The notes under the pieces are model-generated. The model was not told the origin of the DNA and did no database searches. It was given only the letters and a program-made list of their open reading frames with translations. Source: Maridesulfovibrio sp050916235 (GTDB lineage Bacteria; Desulfobacterota; Desulfovibrionia; Desulfovibrionales; Desulfovibrionaceae). From it: 64,000 nt of DNA. The DNA lies in assembly GCF_050916235.1 (NCBI RefSeq), contig NZ_CP104854.1, positions 2,542,001 through 2,606,000 of the forward strand, read 5' to 3'. Positions within the stretch are counted from its first letter, which is position 1. Each line of letters begins with the position of its first letter. Of this stretch, positions 1-9,378 are shown in pieces. The translations under genes and the position numbers were made by a program.

Positions 1-2
1 CC

Positions 3-2339
3 CTGACCATTCTTCCCCCTGCGGCCGAGCTGCTGTTCACAGCCCGCAGCAAATTCCTGAAGAACAGGCGCGGTTATGTAACAGCAGGTATTTATCTGTT
101 GAGCGGACTTGCGGTTTCGATCCTGCTAAAATGGTGGGCCGGACTCTTCTTCATCTACGTGGGCATCAAGCATCTGGCCCTTCCTTTTGTCCCGGAGAAA
201 TACCATAAGCTCGCCGACTATGCGGAAACATGGATAATAGTCGCTATGGTTGCTTATGTGCTTACCGGGTCTTGGCTACCGCTGGGCCCGGAAAAAGGAA
301 TGGGGAACAACTACTTCTTTGTAGCACTGGTCATCGGCGGGCTGATGTTTTTCTTCGACCTTTTCCGTCGCGGATACCCACGGATGCTTGGGTGGTGCCT
401 GAATAACAAACTGCTTTTTCTGGTCCTACCTTCATTCATCATAGCGTTGGGCCTTTCCGTATGGCTCGGTTTTGCAAACGTTACTTCATTTCTTCCGGAA
501 TCGATCAAGTCCTCCTCTCCATATGTAAAGTTGTCACATGAATTTCCCGGTCTGGGCAAGGAATTCATGCCCGATCTGGATGAGGGAGCGTTCCTTTTCA
601 TGCCGACAACCATGCCGCATGCCTCAATCGGTGAAGCCATGGATGTTCTGCGCAAGCAGGATATGATGATTCAGGCCATCCCGGAAGTTGAGTCCGCTGT
701 GGGCAAGCTGGGGCGTGCCGAAACTCCACTTGATCCGGCACCAATTTCGATGATCGAAACGGTCATCAACTACAAGTCAGAGTATCTGGTGGATAATTCC
801 GGGGAACGCTTACGTTTCAGGTTCGACCCGGATCAGAAGGATTTCTTCCGCAACGTTGCTGGTGAGCTGGTTCCGGCAGATGACGGCTATCCCTATCTTG
901 TTCAGGGATATTTCGAACGTGACGAAAACGGAAAAATGATCCCTGATCCCGACGGCAAGCCTTTCAGGGTCTGGCGTCCTGCTCTCAATCCCGGCCTGAA
1001 TCCGGACCGTAAGGCATGGAGGGGAATTTCCTCTCCGGGAGATATATGGGATGAGATTGTTAAAGCCGCCGAAGTTCCCGGCGTGACCTCGGCACCCAAG
1101 CTGCAACCCATTGCAGCCAGGATTGTCATGCTTCAATCCGGCATGCGTGCGCCCATGGGCATCAAGGTCAAAGGGCCGGACCTGGAGACATTGGAAAAGG
1201 TGGCGCTGGACCTTGAAAAGCTGCTTAAGCAGGTGGGATCTGTCCAGCCTGAAGCGGTCATCGCCGACCGTATAGTGGGCAAGCCGTACCTTGAAATCGT
1301 CATCGATCGTGAAGCCATCGCAAGATACGGGGTCATGCTCTCTCAGGTGCAGGACGTGATCGAGGTGGCTGTTGGCGGAAAGGTGGTGACAACCACAGTG
1401 GAAGGGCGTGAACGCTATGCTGTCCGGGTGCGTTATCTGCGGGAACTGCGCGACAACATAGATTCGATAGGCAACATTCTGGTCAGCGCTTCCGGCGGGG
1501 AACAGATCCCCTTGAGCCAGCTTGCCGAAATCCGGTATGTACGCGGTCCTCAGGTAATCAAAAGCGAGGATACCTTCCTTGTCGGTTATGTGCTTTTTGA
1601 TAAGCGGCCAGGATTCGCTGAAGTGGATGTGGTCGAACAGGTTCAGAGTTTTTTGAATTCCAAAATCAAATCAGGTGAGTTGGTTATTCCTGCCGGAGTT
1701 TCTTACGAATTCGCCGGTAGCTACGAGAACCAGATCAGGGCTCAGAAGAAACTTTCGGTGATCCTTCCGCTGGCCCTGATATTTATTGTGTTGATTCTCT
1801 ATATGCAGTTTAAATCCATGGCGACAACCATGATGGTCTTTTCTGGCATTTTTGTGGCCTGGTCCGGCGGATTTCTCATGATCTGGCTTTATGGTCAGCC
1901 ATGGTTCCTTGATTTCAGCATGTTCGGCACGAATATGCGTGAGCTGTTCCAGGTTGGTCCTATCAATCTCAGTGTTGCTATCTGGGTAGGTTTTCTAGCC
2001 CTGTTCGGTATTGCCTCCGACGACGGAGTCATCATGGCAACCTATCTGGATGAAAGTAAAAAAGGCACTCAGATGAAATCGGTTGCAGAAGTTCGAGAGG
2101 CGATTGTCACCGGAGCGCAGCGAAGAATCCGTCCTGCCCTGATGACTTCGGCCACAACCATACTTGCTCTGCTGCCTATTCTGACCTCAACAGGACGCGG
2201 TTCGGACATAATGGTTCCCATGGCAATACCTTCATTCGGGGGTATGACCATTGCAATACTTACTGTGTTTGTTGTGCCCGTGCTTTATTGCTGGGTTGAG
2301 GAGATGAAGATTAAGAGAATTGTGCAGCCAGAATTGTGA
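3..2339 (+). CDS. CusA-type RND heavy-metal efflux pump, 3' part (5' end outside window)
   Basis: The frame is open from the first bases, so the true start lies upstream; about 778 of roughly 1,050 residues are present. The protein belongs to the HME class of RND inner-membrane pumps, which export monovalent or divalent metal ions from periplasm or cytoplasm using the proton gradient. Evidence: the periplasmic motif PDLDEGAFLFMP, the segment APISMIETVI, the pore-domain stretch REAIARYGVMLSQVQ, a helix LALIFIVLILYMQFK, and the TM segment ASDDGVIMATYLDE followed by RRIRPALMT. These align by eye with E. coli CusA. A polar insert of about 70 residues near 800-1050 is not in E. coli CusA. Membrane fusion and outer membrane partners would be upstream. 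The metal cannot be told from sequence alone. Confidence 0.88.
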   Translation: MTILPPAAELLFTARSKFLKNRRGYVTAGIYLLSGLAVSILLKWWAGLFFIYVGIKHLALPFVPEKYHKLADYAETWIIVAMVAYVLTGSWLPLGPEKGMGNNYFFVALVIGGLMFFFDLFRRGYPRMLGWCLNNKLLFLVLPSFIIALGLSVWLGFANVTSFLPESIKSSSPYVKLSHEFPGLGKEFMPDLDEGAFLFMPTTMPHASIGEAMDVLRKQDMMIQAIPEVESAVGKLGRAETPLDPAPISMIETVINYKSEYLVDNSGERLRFRFDPDQKDFFRNVAGELVPADDGYPYLVQGYFERDENGKMIPDPDGKPFRVWRPALNPGLNPDRKAWRGISSPGDIWDEIVKAAEVPGVTSAPKLQPIAARIVMLQSGMRAPMGIKVKGPDLETLEKVALDLEKLLKQVGSVQPEAVIADRIVGKPYLEIVIDREAIARYGVMLSQVQDVIEVAVGGKVVTTTVEGRERYAVRVRYLRELRDNIDSIGNILVSASGGEQIPLSQLAEIRYVRGPQVIKSEDTFLVGYVLFDKRPGFAEVDVVEQVQSFLNSKIKSGELVIPAGVSYEFAGSYENQIRAQKKLSVILPLALIFIVLILYMQFKSMATTMMVFSGIFVAWSGGFLMIWLYGQPWFLDFSMFGTNMRELFQVGPINLSVAIWVGFLALFGIASDDGVIMATYLDESKKGTQMKSVAEVREAIVTGAQRRIRPALMTSATTILALLPILTSTGRGSDIMVPMAIPSFGGMTIAILTVFVVPVLYCWVEEMKIKRIVQPEL

Positions 2340-3284
2340 TGATCTGTTCATACACTTTGTCAGGAATGCTCCAGGCCGATGGGATTTAAAATAGAGATTC
2401 TCAACACCTTTCAATCACCCCGCAATTAACAGTCAGCCATGCCGTGCTGGCACAGGCATGGCTGACCAATTCCAGTATGTTCTCTGGCGCGTCATTCAGA
2501 ACCCTGTCTGCCATTTGTTTAATGAATAGAGCTATGGATGTTTTACCTGCTTTGATTCCGGAATTTAGTCCGGCACAAATCAAGCAGTAATATTTCACGG
2601 ATGGGTCATGCTCTGTCTTGCGTAACAGAGATCCGCAAAAAATTACAAGTACATCTGCGTAACAGCTGAATTCTTTCAACAAAACGGATTTATGGAGACT
2701 GGGAACTGCAAGATGTTAAACTTCTGTCGATTACACACTCCACTTTTACGTGATTAAGTGGAAGAAATCCCCATGCGATACCTTCCAGCAAAATACCCAC
2801 CCAACGCAGGATTGTGACACTAAAGCAAAAAACAAACCAAAACATAAAATGTAACTAATTTAGCATGTTGTATGGTTAGGGCGTTTGCGTTTCTGGTTCT
2901 TAAATTGACCAATGGAAAGGTCTGACAAATATATTCTGTGATATTTCGAACCACTTACTTGCCTCTCAACCTGTTTATTTTGTTATTTTAAACCGCCTGC
3001 TCTCATTTTTAACACACTCTTACTCATCAATTGGCTCAAAATGACACGATTCCGCGGAGCTCTTTCATCTGAGATTTCTTTTCAGGGCTTTCAGCTTGGC
3101 AATTGATTCTAAAGAGTGACAGGCCCTACGGACATCAATAGCACTTATCCATGCCGTACGGAACATGTTGCTATATATTTTGTTTTAAAATTAAGGGAGA
3201 ATATACGGTAAGCAGTTGAGTCGCTGGATCATTTTGTGCATAACAAACAGAAATTCATTTCTGGCCTGAAGAGGTGGCTGCTTG
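2340..3284. other. Gene-poor stretch
   Basis: About 945 bases separate the RND pump from the MFS gene. The only notable frame is a TTG-started 93-codon minus-strand frame at 2401-2682, which has no ribosome binding site and no recognisable domain. The right half is AT-rich and carries no frame I would call a gene. It presumably holds the promoter of the MFS gene; no clear promoter or operator was identified. Confidence 0.5.
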
Positions 3285-4490
3285 GTGAAGATTAATAAAA
3301 AGAGCTGTGAGAAGGGCGCATCAACTGGTTCTCAGGATCTGACGCGCAAAACTATTCAGGGCATTCTCGCTACAGCTTTTTTATCGACTTTCGGAGTCGG
3401 CGCTTTCACGTTCGTCCTTTCTTTAAAGGCCGGAACTGTGGGCCTTTCCTCGGCATGGCTGGGGCTTGCATTTTCAGGCTATTTTTTGGCCAGATGTGCC
3501 CTTGCCCCTCTTGCCGGTTACGGGGCCGACTATTTCGGGGCCATGCCTTTGCTCCTTATGGCGACCGGGACTGGAGCAATTATTCCCGCACTCTATTGTT
3601 TTTTCCCTTCAACTGAGATTTTCTGGATTATCCAGTTCTGCTTCGGGTTATGCATTGGAATTGTGAAGCCCGTGAGCATGTCATTTCTGGGAGAGTGTGT
3701 AACCAGGGACAGGCGCGGACGCTTTTTCGGAGCATACAATACCTGTCTGTACAGCGCTTTTGTATTCGGTCCTCTGGCGGGGGGTGCTACGGTCGGCCTT
3801 CAGGACGAGTTGGGTCTGCCTGTGCTTATATGGCCCTTCCTTGGGATGTGTGTGTCTTTTTTGCTCCTGCTTCGCGGCAGGCGCATTTCATCTAGGGGGC
3901 AGGGGGTGCGGAGGAAAAGGAACGGAGTGCCGTGGGGCGATGCTCGATTCATAACGCTTCTTCTGGCCGTTCTGGGACGGACAACCGGTGCTTCAGTAAT
4001 GATCACCTTTTTGCCAAGAATAATAAGTGAAAATTACGTTTTAAGCGGCTTTTGGTCGGGGTTTCTTTTCACTATACCTAACCTCGTAATTGTTTTGGCA
4101 ATGCCTGTTACCGGCAAATGGTCGGATATTCGCGACCGTTCCGGGCTGACCTTTCTGGGTATGGGGCTTTGCGCGGCCTGTCTGTTCGGCTTGGGACAGC
4201 CCGTGTCAATTGTGGGCTTTTTCTTTCTCGCGACAATAATGGGTTTTGGCTCAGCCGTTTCACTGCCTGCCTCAATGTCTCTTGCCGCCGACCTTGAATC
4301 GGCAAGGGGCGGGGTGATGGGAATATTTCTGGCAGCCTCAAATCTGGGATTTATCTTCGGCCCGGCATTGGCCGGATTTGCTGCCGAACGGGGAAGTATG
4401 GCGGATGCGTTTGAACTGACGGCTCTTTTCAGCGCCCTTTGCCTGCTGCCCACCTTTATCCTGATGGCCAGAAAACTTCATGCCGAGTAA
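3285..4490 (+). CDS. MFS transporter, 12-TM, substrate unknown
   Basis: A 401-residue, very hydrophobic protein of the major facilitator superfamily. Twelve hydrophobic segments can be traced, with the typical inter-helix loop GYGADYFGAMP after TM2 (variant of the MFS motif A) and a second related loop GKWSDIRDRSG after TM8, so both MFS halves are present. It is likely a proton-coupled drug or metabolite exporter or importer of the DHA1 or MHS type; the substrate cannot be inferred. GTG at 3285 is preferred over TTG at 3282 because GAGGTGG at 3271-3277 then sits seven bases upstream. It appears to be a single-gene unit, followed by two small hairpins at 4505-4521 and 4540-4558. Confidence 0.85.
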   Translation: MKINKKSCEKGASTGSQDLTRKTIQGILATAFLSTFGVGAFTFVLSLKAGTVGLSSAWLGLAFSGYFLARCALAPLAGYGADYFGAMPLLLMATGTGAIIPALYCFFPSTEIFWIIQFCFGLCIGIVKPVSMSFLGECVTRDRRGRFFGAYNTCLYSAFVFGPLAGGATVGLQDELGLPVLIWPFLGMCVSFLLLLRGRRISSRGQGVRRKRNGVPWGDARFITLLLAVLGRTTGASVMITFLPRIISENYVLSGFWSGFLFTIPNLVIVLAMPVTGKWSDIRDRSGLTFLGMGLCAACLFGLGQPVSIVGFFFLATIMGFGSAVSLPASMSLAADLESARGGVMGIFLAASNLGFIFGPALAGFAAERGSMADAFELTALFSALCLLPTFILMARKLHAE

Positions 4491-4504
4491 TTTCGTGCTT
4501 TTGG

Positions 4505-4558
4505 AAGTGCTTACGGCACTTTAAGGAAAATTTTCACAAGCAGCTTGACGCAAGCTGC
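4505..4558 (+). terminator. Two small hairpins after MFS gene
   Basis: AAGTGC/GCACTT (4505-4521) and GCAGCTTG/CAAGCTGC (4540-4558) are perfect small stem-loops just after the MFS stop. Neither has a clean T tract, so intrinsic termination is only possible. Confidence 0.35.
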
Positions 4559-4592
4559 CGTTGAAGATAAGTGTTAAGAACCAACGTAAAAA

Positions 4593-4761
4593 ATCTCAGT
4601 GCGTTATTCCCACGCATCCGAACAACCCTGTTCGGTCCGCACACGAGATAGGTAAGATCAGACCCCACCCCACCATGGAGACGCCAGGCTTTACAGCCTG
4701 AGCGTGTTGACCTGTTGCACCCGAATAAAGTTCAACCTTTCAGGGACAAGGTGTTTTCTCC
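4593..4761 (+). promoter_or_regulatory. Structured nqr leader, riboswitch-like candidate
   Basis: Seen directly: ATCTC (4593-4597) and GTGCG (4599-4603) pair with GAGAT (4645-4649) and CGCAC (4638-4642), closing a domain that contains the hairpin CCGAACA-ACCC-TGTTCGG (4618-4635). A second hairpin follows, ACGCCAGGCT-TTAC-AGCCTG-A-GCGT (4681-4705). Next come two competing helices: GTTGA (4706-4710) with TCAAC (4732-4736), or ACCTT (4735-4739) with AAGGT (4748-4752), the latter being the nqrA ribosome binding site. That arrangement is typical of translation-controlling riboswitches. I cannot assign it to a known class; Na+ or flavin sensing would suit the operon but is speculation. Confidence 0.5.
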
Positions 4762-6105
4762 ATGATCAAACTCAAGAAAGGACTCGACATTCCCATCTCC
4801 GGCGAGCCCGTGGCGGATTTCTCCATTGGAAACCAGCCTCGGTCCGTGGCTATCCTGGGTGGCGACTATGTCGGCATGAAGCCGACCATGATCGTTACTG
4901 AAGGAGATACAGTCAAGCTCGGCCAACCGGTCTTTGCCGACAAGAAGACCGAGGGGGTCGTTTTTACCGCTCCGGGAGCGGGGAAGGTCGTTGCCATCAA
5001 CCGTGGTGAGTTCAGATCTCTGCAGTCAGTCGTCATCGAACTGGATGACAGCGTCGGAGCTGTGGAGTTTCCGGTTTATAAATCTGAAAAACTTCTCGGC
5101 CTTAGCAGGTCGACCGTTGTCGAGAACCTCGTCAATTCGGGCATGTGGACCGCTTTGCGCACCCGCCCGTTCAGCAGGACTCCGTCTCCGGATTCCGAAC
5201 CCCGGTCAATTTTTGTCACGGCCATGGATACCAATCCACTGGCTCCTCCACCCGCGCCGATCATCTGGCAGGATTCCGAAGCATGGCTTGACGGCCTGCG
5301 CATTCTGACCCGTCTTACCGACGGTCCGGTCAACGTCTGCGCTGCTGACGGATCCCCGCTTCCCCTGATCCAGGAAGTGCATATCCATTCCTTTGCCGGA
5401 CCGCATCCGGCAGGTCTGCCCGGGACCCACATCCATTTTGTGGACCCGGTGGGTCCCGGAAAGACCGTCTGGCACATCGGTTATCAGGATGTCATTGCCA
5501 TCGGGAAGCTGTTCACCACCGGACAGCTCAACGTGGATCGCTACATCTCGGTTGCCGGTCCCATGGTCAGACGTCCGCGTATCATCAAGACCCGCATGGG
5601 GGCGAGCTTCTGCGACCTTTTGGCCGGAGAGCTCAAGGCCGGTGGGACACGGGTTATCTCGGGTTCGGTCCTGTCCGGAACAAAGGCCGAAGGTCCGCTG
5701 GCTTTCCTTGGCCGCTTCCATTCCCAGATTTCTGCTGTTGCCGAAGGCGGCGCAACGGAATTCATGGGCTGGCTGGCTCCGGGACAGGACAAGTTCTCTG
5801 TCAAATCCGTATTTGCATCAGCCTTCGTGAAAAAGGAAAGACGCTTTGACATGACTACGCTGCTGGGAGGCAGCCATCGCGCCATTTTCCCCACCGGGGC
5901 GTATGAACAGGTCATGCCGCTGGATATCCTGCCCACCTATCTGGTGCGGGCCCTTGCCGTAATGGATACTGATCAAGCCCAGGCCCTCGGTTGTCTGGAA
6001 CTGGATGAGGAAGATCTCGCCCTGCTGTCCTTCGTTGATTGCGGCAAGAACGATTTCGGGCTCATGCTGCGCGAAGTCCTCACTCAAATCGAGAAGGAAG
6101 GGTAA
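4762..6105 (+). CDS. nqrA: Na+-translocating NADH:quinone reductase subunit A
   Basis: A 447-residue soluble subunit of Na+-NQR, close to the usual 446. The family N-terminus (IKLKKGLDIPISGEP), the lipoyl-like segment VAILGGDYVGMKPTMIV and the conserved HIHFVDPVGPGKTVWHIGYQD are all present. NqrA docks on the membrane part near NqrB and takes part in quinone binding. It is the first gene of an nqrABCDEF-apbE-nqrM operon; the ATG at 4762 has AAGGTG at 4748-4753. A structured leader precedes it. Confidence 0.97.
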   Translation: MIKLKKGLDIPISGEPVADFSIGNQPRSVAILGGDYVGMKPTMIVTEGDTVKLGQPVFADKKTEGVVFTAPGAGKVVAINRGEFRSLQSVVIELDDSVGAVEFPVYKSEKLLGLSRSTVVENLVNSGMWTALRTRPFSRTPSPDSEPRSIFVTAMDTNPLAPPPAPIIWQDSEAWLDGLRILTRLTDGPVNVCAADGSPLPLIQEVHIHSFAGPHPAGLPGTHIHFVDPVGPGKTVWHIGYQDVIAIGKLFTTGQLNVDRYISVAGPMVRRPRIIKTRMGASFCDLLAGELKAGGTRVISGSVLSGTKAEGPLAFLGRFHSQISAVAEGGATEFMGWLAPGQDKFSVKSVFASAFVKKERRFDMTTLLGGSHRAIFPTGAYEQVMPLDILPTYLVRALAVMDTDQAQALGCLELDEEDLALLSFVDCGKNDFGLMLREVLTQIEKEG

Positions 6106-6110
6106 GGGAT

Positions 6111-7310
6111 ATGAGAAAGCTGCTAGAGAAAATGCATGGTGCTGTCACCGGAGACGGGAAATACAAGAAGTATTACCCTGTTTACGAGATGCTCGACACC
6201 TTCCTGTATTCACCGACCGAAACATCCTCCGGTTCGCCTCATGTGCGCGACGCACTGGATCTGAAAAGGGTAATGATCACCGTGGTCTTCGCCCTGATTC
6301 CCTGTTTCTACATGGCCATGTGGAACACCGGTTTTCAGGCTAACTCCGCACTGGCATCCATGGGACTTGAAGCGGGTACCGGCTGGAGATGGAGCGTCAT
6401 GGCCGGGCTCGGCCTGAGTGCAAACCCCGAGAGCTTCGGGGCCAATATCCTGTTGGGAGCACTTTACTTCTTCCCCATATACATTGTCTGCAACATTGCT
6501 GGCGGTTTCTGGGAAACTCTTTTCGCAGTTGTCCGCAAGCACGAAATTAACGAAGGATTTCTGGTCACGGGCTCACTGATTCCCCTGATCGTTCCGCCGC
6601 ACATCCCGCTCTGGCAGGTGGCCCTGGCTACCAGTTTCGGCGTGGTCATCGGCAAGGAGATCTTCGGTGGGACCGGGAAGAACATTCTCAACCCGGCTCT
6701 TCTGGCCCGTGCTTTCCTCTTCTTCGCCTATCCGGGGCAGATCTCGGGTAACAGCGTCTGGGTTCCCGTGGACGGATTCTCCGGTGCTACACCGCTTGCT
6801 CTTGCAGCGGAAGGCGGCATCAAGGCAGTCATGGCCAAGTACTCATGGTGGGACTGCTTTATCGGAACCATACCCGGATCGCTTGGTGAGACATCTACTC
6901 TGGCCTGTCTCCTTGGCGGGGCGGTGCTTATCATCACCGGTATCGCATCCTGGCGCATCATGGTTTCCCTGCTGGCTGGAGCCTTTACCGTGGCCGTGAT
7001 CTTCAACGCCGTTGGCAGCGCAACCAACCCCATGATGACCGTCAGCCCGCTCTGGCATCTGGTCATGGGCGGCCTGGCCTTCGGAATGGTCTACATGGCC
7101 ACCGACCCGGTATCTTCTTCCATGACCCCCAAGGGGCAGTTCTATTACGGCGGGCTCATCGGAGTCATGATCATCCTGATCCGCACGGTCAACCCGGCCT
7201 ACCCTGAAGGTGTCATGCTGGCGATTCTGTTCGGTAACGTGTGTGCCCCGCTTATCGACAGCCTTGTAATGCGGGCCAACATCAAGCGTAGGATGGTGCG
7301 CAGTGTCTAA
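6111..7310 (+). CDS. nqrB: Na+-translocating NADH:quinone reductase subunit B
   Basis: A 399-residue multi-pass membrane subunit that holds a covalently bound FMN, riboflavin and part of the Na+ and quinone pathway. The flavinylation motif SGAT is seen in DGFSGATPLALA, with the acceptor threonine at residue 227; in the family FMN is attached there by ApbE. About ten membrane helices can be traced. ATG at 6111 is chosen because GGAAGGG lies upstream and the protein then starts MRKLLEKMHGAV as in the family. It starts five bases after the nqrA stop, indicating tight coupling. Confidence 0.97.
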   Translation: MRKLLEKMHGAVTGDGKYKKYYPVYEMLDTFLYSPTETSSGSPHVRDALDLKRVMITVVFALIPCFYMAMWNTGFQANSALASMGLEAGTGWRWSVMAGLGLSANPESFGANILLGALYFFPIYIVCNIAGGFWETLFAVVRKHEINEGFLVTGSLIPLIVPPHIPLWQVALATSFGVVIGKEIFGGTGKNILNPALLARAFLFFAYPGQISGNSVWVPVDGFSGATPLALAAEGGIKAVMAKYSWWDCFIGTIPGSLGETSTLACLLGGAVLIITGIASWRIMVSLLAGAFTVAVIFNAVGSATNPMMTVSPLWHLVMGGLAFGMVYMATDPVSSSMTPKGQFYYGGLIGVMIILIRTVNPAYPEGVMLAILFGNVCAPLIDSLVMRANIKRRMVRSV

Positions 7311-8082
7311 CGATTCCACAAAAAAAGTATTTACCGTGGCGTTTTCCCTGTGCCTGGTATGCTCGCTGCTCGTTTCGGCTGCAGCCGTGGGGCTCAAATC
7401 CATTCAGGAAGAGAACAAGGTCATCGAGCGCAAGGAAAACATTCTCAAGGCTGCGGGAATCTATGATGAAAATGTTCCCGTGGACGAACTTTATAAACAG
7501 ATTGAACCAAAGGTGGTCGATCTGGCTACCGGCGAATATGTGGACATGGACGCCACCGCCTATGACCAGCGCAAATCGGCAAAGGATCCTGCTCTGAGCA
7601 TAGACATTCCTGCCGAAGAGGACGGGGCCGGAATAGGCCGCCGCGCTAAATACGCCAGTGTCTACCTGCTCAAGGAAGACGGCAGGTTGAAGCGTGTGGT
7701 GCTGCCCCTTCACGGCAAAGGTCTGTGGTCAACCATGTACGGGTTCATTGCCCTTGAACCGGACTTGAATACGGTCAAGAACTTCGGTTTCTACGAGCAC
7801 GCGGAAACTCCCGGCCTTGGCGGGGAAGTTGACAACCCCAACTGGAAAGCCCTGTGGGTGGATAAAACCGTCTACAATGAAAATGGCGATCCGGTAATTG
7901 ATGTTATCAAGGGATCTGTGAATGCCGAAGACCCGCAGGCATCCTACAAGGTTGACGGTCTGGCCGGGGCAACCCTTACGTCCCGCGGTGTAGCCAATCT
8001 GGTGCGCTTCTGGCTGGGACAGGGCGGATTCGCCCCCTACCTCAAGCGACTCGCAACCGAGGGAGGTGAACATAATGGCTAA
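7303..8082 (+). CDS. nqrC: Na+-translocating NADH:quinone reductase subunit C
   Basis: A 259-residue subunit with one N-terminal membrane helix (about residues 9-29) and a periplasmic FMN-binding domain. The motif AGATLTS near residues 221-227 is the ApbE target, with T224 as the predicted FMN-carrying threonine. The GTG start overlaps the end of nqrB by eight bases and has AGGATGG upstream. NqrC passes electrons between the NqrD/E iron centre and NqrB. Confidence 0.97.
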   Translation: MSNDSTKKVFTVAFSLCLVCSLLVSAAAVGLKSIQEENKVIERKENILKAAGIYDENVPVDELYKQIEPKVVDLATGEYVDMDATAYDQRKSAKDPALSIDIPAEEDGAGIGRRAKYASVYLLKEDGRLKRVVLPLHGKGLWSTMYGFIALEPDLNTVKNFGFYEHAETPGLGGEVDNPNWKALWVDKTVYNENGDPVIDVIKGSVNAEDPQASYKVDGLAGATLTSRGVANLVRFWLGQGGFAPYLKRLATEGGEHNG

Positions 8083-8692
8083 ATTCAAAGAAGTGATGCT
8101 CAAGCCGATTCTGGAGGACAACCCCATTGCGGTTCAGATCCTCGGTATCTGCTCCGCACTGGCAGTAACCACCAAGCTGGAAACTGCATTCGTAATGAGC
8201 CTTGCGGTAATGTTTGTTACCGCGGCATCAAACGCCTCGGTCAGTTCCATAAGGCAGCACATCCCGTCCAGCATCCGCATCATCGTCATGATGACCATCA
8301 TCGCAACGCTGGTAATCATTGTCGACCAGTTCCTGAAAGCGTTTGCCTACGGAATAAGCAAGCAGCTCTCGGTTTTCGTAGGACTTATCATCACCAACTG
8401 CATCGTTATGGGCCGGGCGGAAGCTTTCGCCATGCAGAACAGCCCCAAATTGAGCTTTGCAGACGGTATCGGCAACGGTCTGGGTTACGGTGCCGTGCTG
8501 CTCACAGTGGCATTTCTGCGCGAGTTCTTCGGTTCGGGCAAGATCTTCGGTTTCAGCCTCCTCAAGCTGACTTCCGAGGGCGGCTGGTACGAACCCAACG
8601 GACTCATGCTCCTGCCGCCCAGCGCATTCTTCATCATCGGGATGCTCATCTGGTCGGTGAATGTCTACGAGAAGCGGAAGAACAAACGCTAA
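8075..8692 (+). CDS. nqrD: Na+-translocating NADH:quinone reductase subunit D
   Basis: A 205-residue membrane protein with about six helices, homologous to RnfE/NqrD. With NqrE it forms the antiporter-like core that cages an iron centre with conserved cysteines; a cysteine lies in ITNCIVMGRAEAFA, and another in ILGICSALAV. ATG at 8075 follows GGGAGGTG (8061-8068) and overlaps the last codons of nqrC, so translation is coupled. A start further upstream is open but has no ribosome binding site. Confidence 0.96.
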   Translation: MAKFKEVMLKPILEDNPIAVQILGICSALAVTTKLETAFVMSLAVMFVTAASNASVSSIRQHIPSSIRIIVMMTIIATLVIIVDQFLKAFAYGISKQLSVFVGLIITNCIVMGRAEAFAMQNSPKLSFADGIGNGLGYGAVLLTVAFLREFFGSGKIFGFSLLKLTSEGGWYEPNGLMLLPPSAFFIIGMLIWSVNVYEKRKNKR

Positions 8693-8709
8693 GCCACAGG
8701 AGTTGAGTC

Positions 8710-9318
8710 GTGGAACATCTGCTGAATATATTCATTAAATCGATATTCATTGAAAACATGGCCCTGGCTTTCTTCCTGGGTATGTGCACCTACCTTGCCG
8801 TATCCAAGAAAGTCACAACCTCTCTGGGGCTGGGCGTGGCCGTTGTCGTGGTCATGACCATTACGGTTCCGGTCAACAACCTGCTCTATAACTACTTCCT
8901 GCGCGAAGGAGCCCTGTCCTGGGCCGGGTTCGGTGATACCGATCTGACCTTTGTCGGGCTGATCTCCTATATCGGCGTAATCGCGGCCATAGTCCAGATT
9001 CTGGAAATGACTCTCGATAAGTACGTGCCGTCGCTATACAACGCGCTGGGCATCTTCCTGCCGCTGATCACGGTTAACTGCGCCATTCTCGGAGCCTCTC
9101 TGTTCATGGTGGAGCGTGATTACAACTTCGCCGAGTCTCTGACCTTCGGCTTCGGTTCCGGCGTGGGCTGGGCCCTTGCTATCGTCATTCTGGCCGGTAT
9201 CCGCGAGAAGATGAAGTACTCCGATGTACCGGAAGGTCTGCAGGGACTTGGAATCACCTTTATCGTGGTGGGACTCATGTCCTTCGGGTTCCTGTCCTTC
9301 TCCGGAATCCAGATGTAG
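8710..9318 (+). CDS. nqrE: Na+-translocating NADH:quinone reductase subunit E
   Basis: A 202-residue membrane protein with six helices, inverted in topology relative to NqrD. The conserved segments MALAFFLGMCTYLAVSKKV and ITVNCAILGASLF each carry a cysteine, matching the iron ligands known for the family. GTG at 8710 is used, with AGGAG at 8699-8703. A small hairpin (CGGACG/CGTCCG, 9325-9343) separates it from nqrF. Confidence 0.96.
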   Translation: MEHLLNIFIKSIFIENMALAFFLGMCTYLAVSKKVTTSLGLGVAVVVVMTITVPVNNLLYNYFLREGALSWAGFGDTDLTFVGLISYIGVIAAIVQILEMTLDKYVPSLYNALGIFLPLITVNCAILGASLFMVERDYNFAESLTFGFGSGVGWALAIVILAGIREKMKYSDVPEGLQGLGITFIVVGLMSFGFLSFSGIQM

Positions 9319-9378
9319 GAGGGCCGGACGTTAACTCCGTCCGCTGATTTATGAACCGTTAAACTGTGGGGAAAAACC

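Noticed and set aside
2401..2682. 93-codon minus-strand frame in the gene-poor stretch
   Set aside because: TTG start, no ribosome binding site and no recognised family; the amino-acid composition is protein-like, so a decayed gene cannot be excluded.
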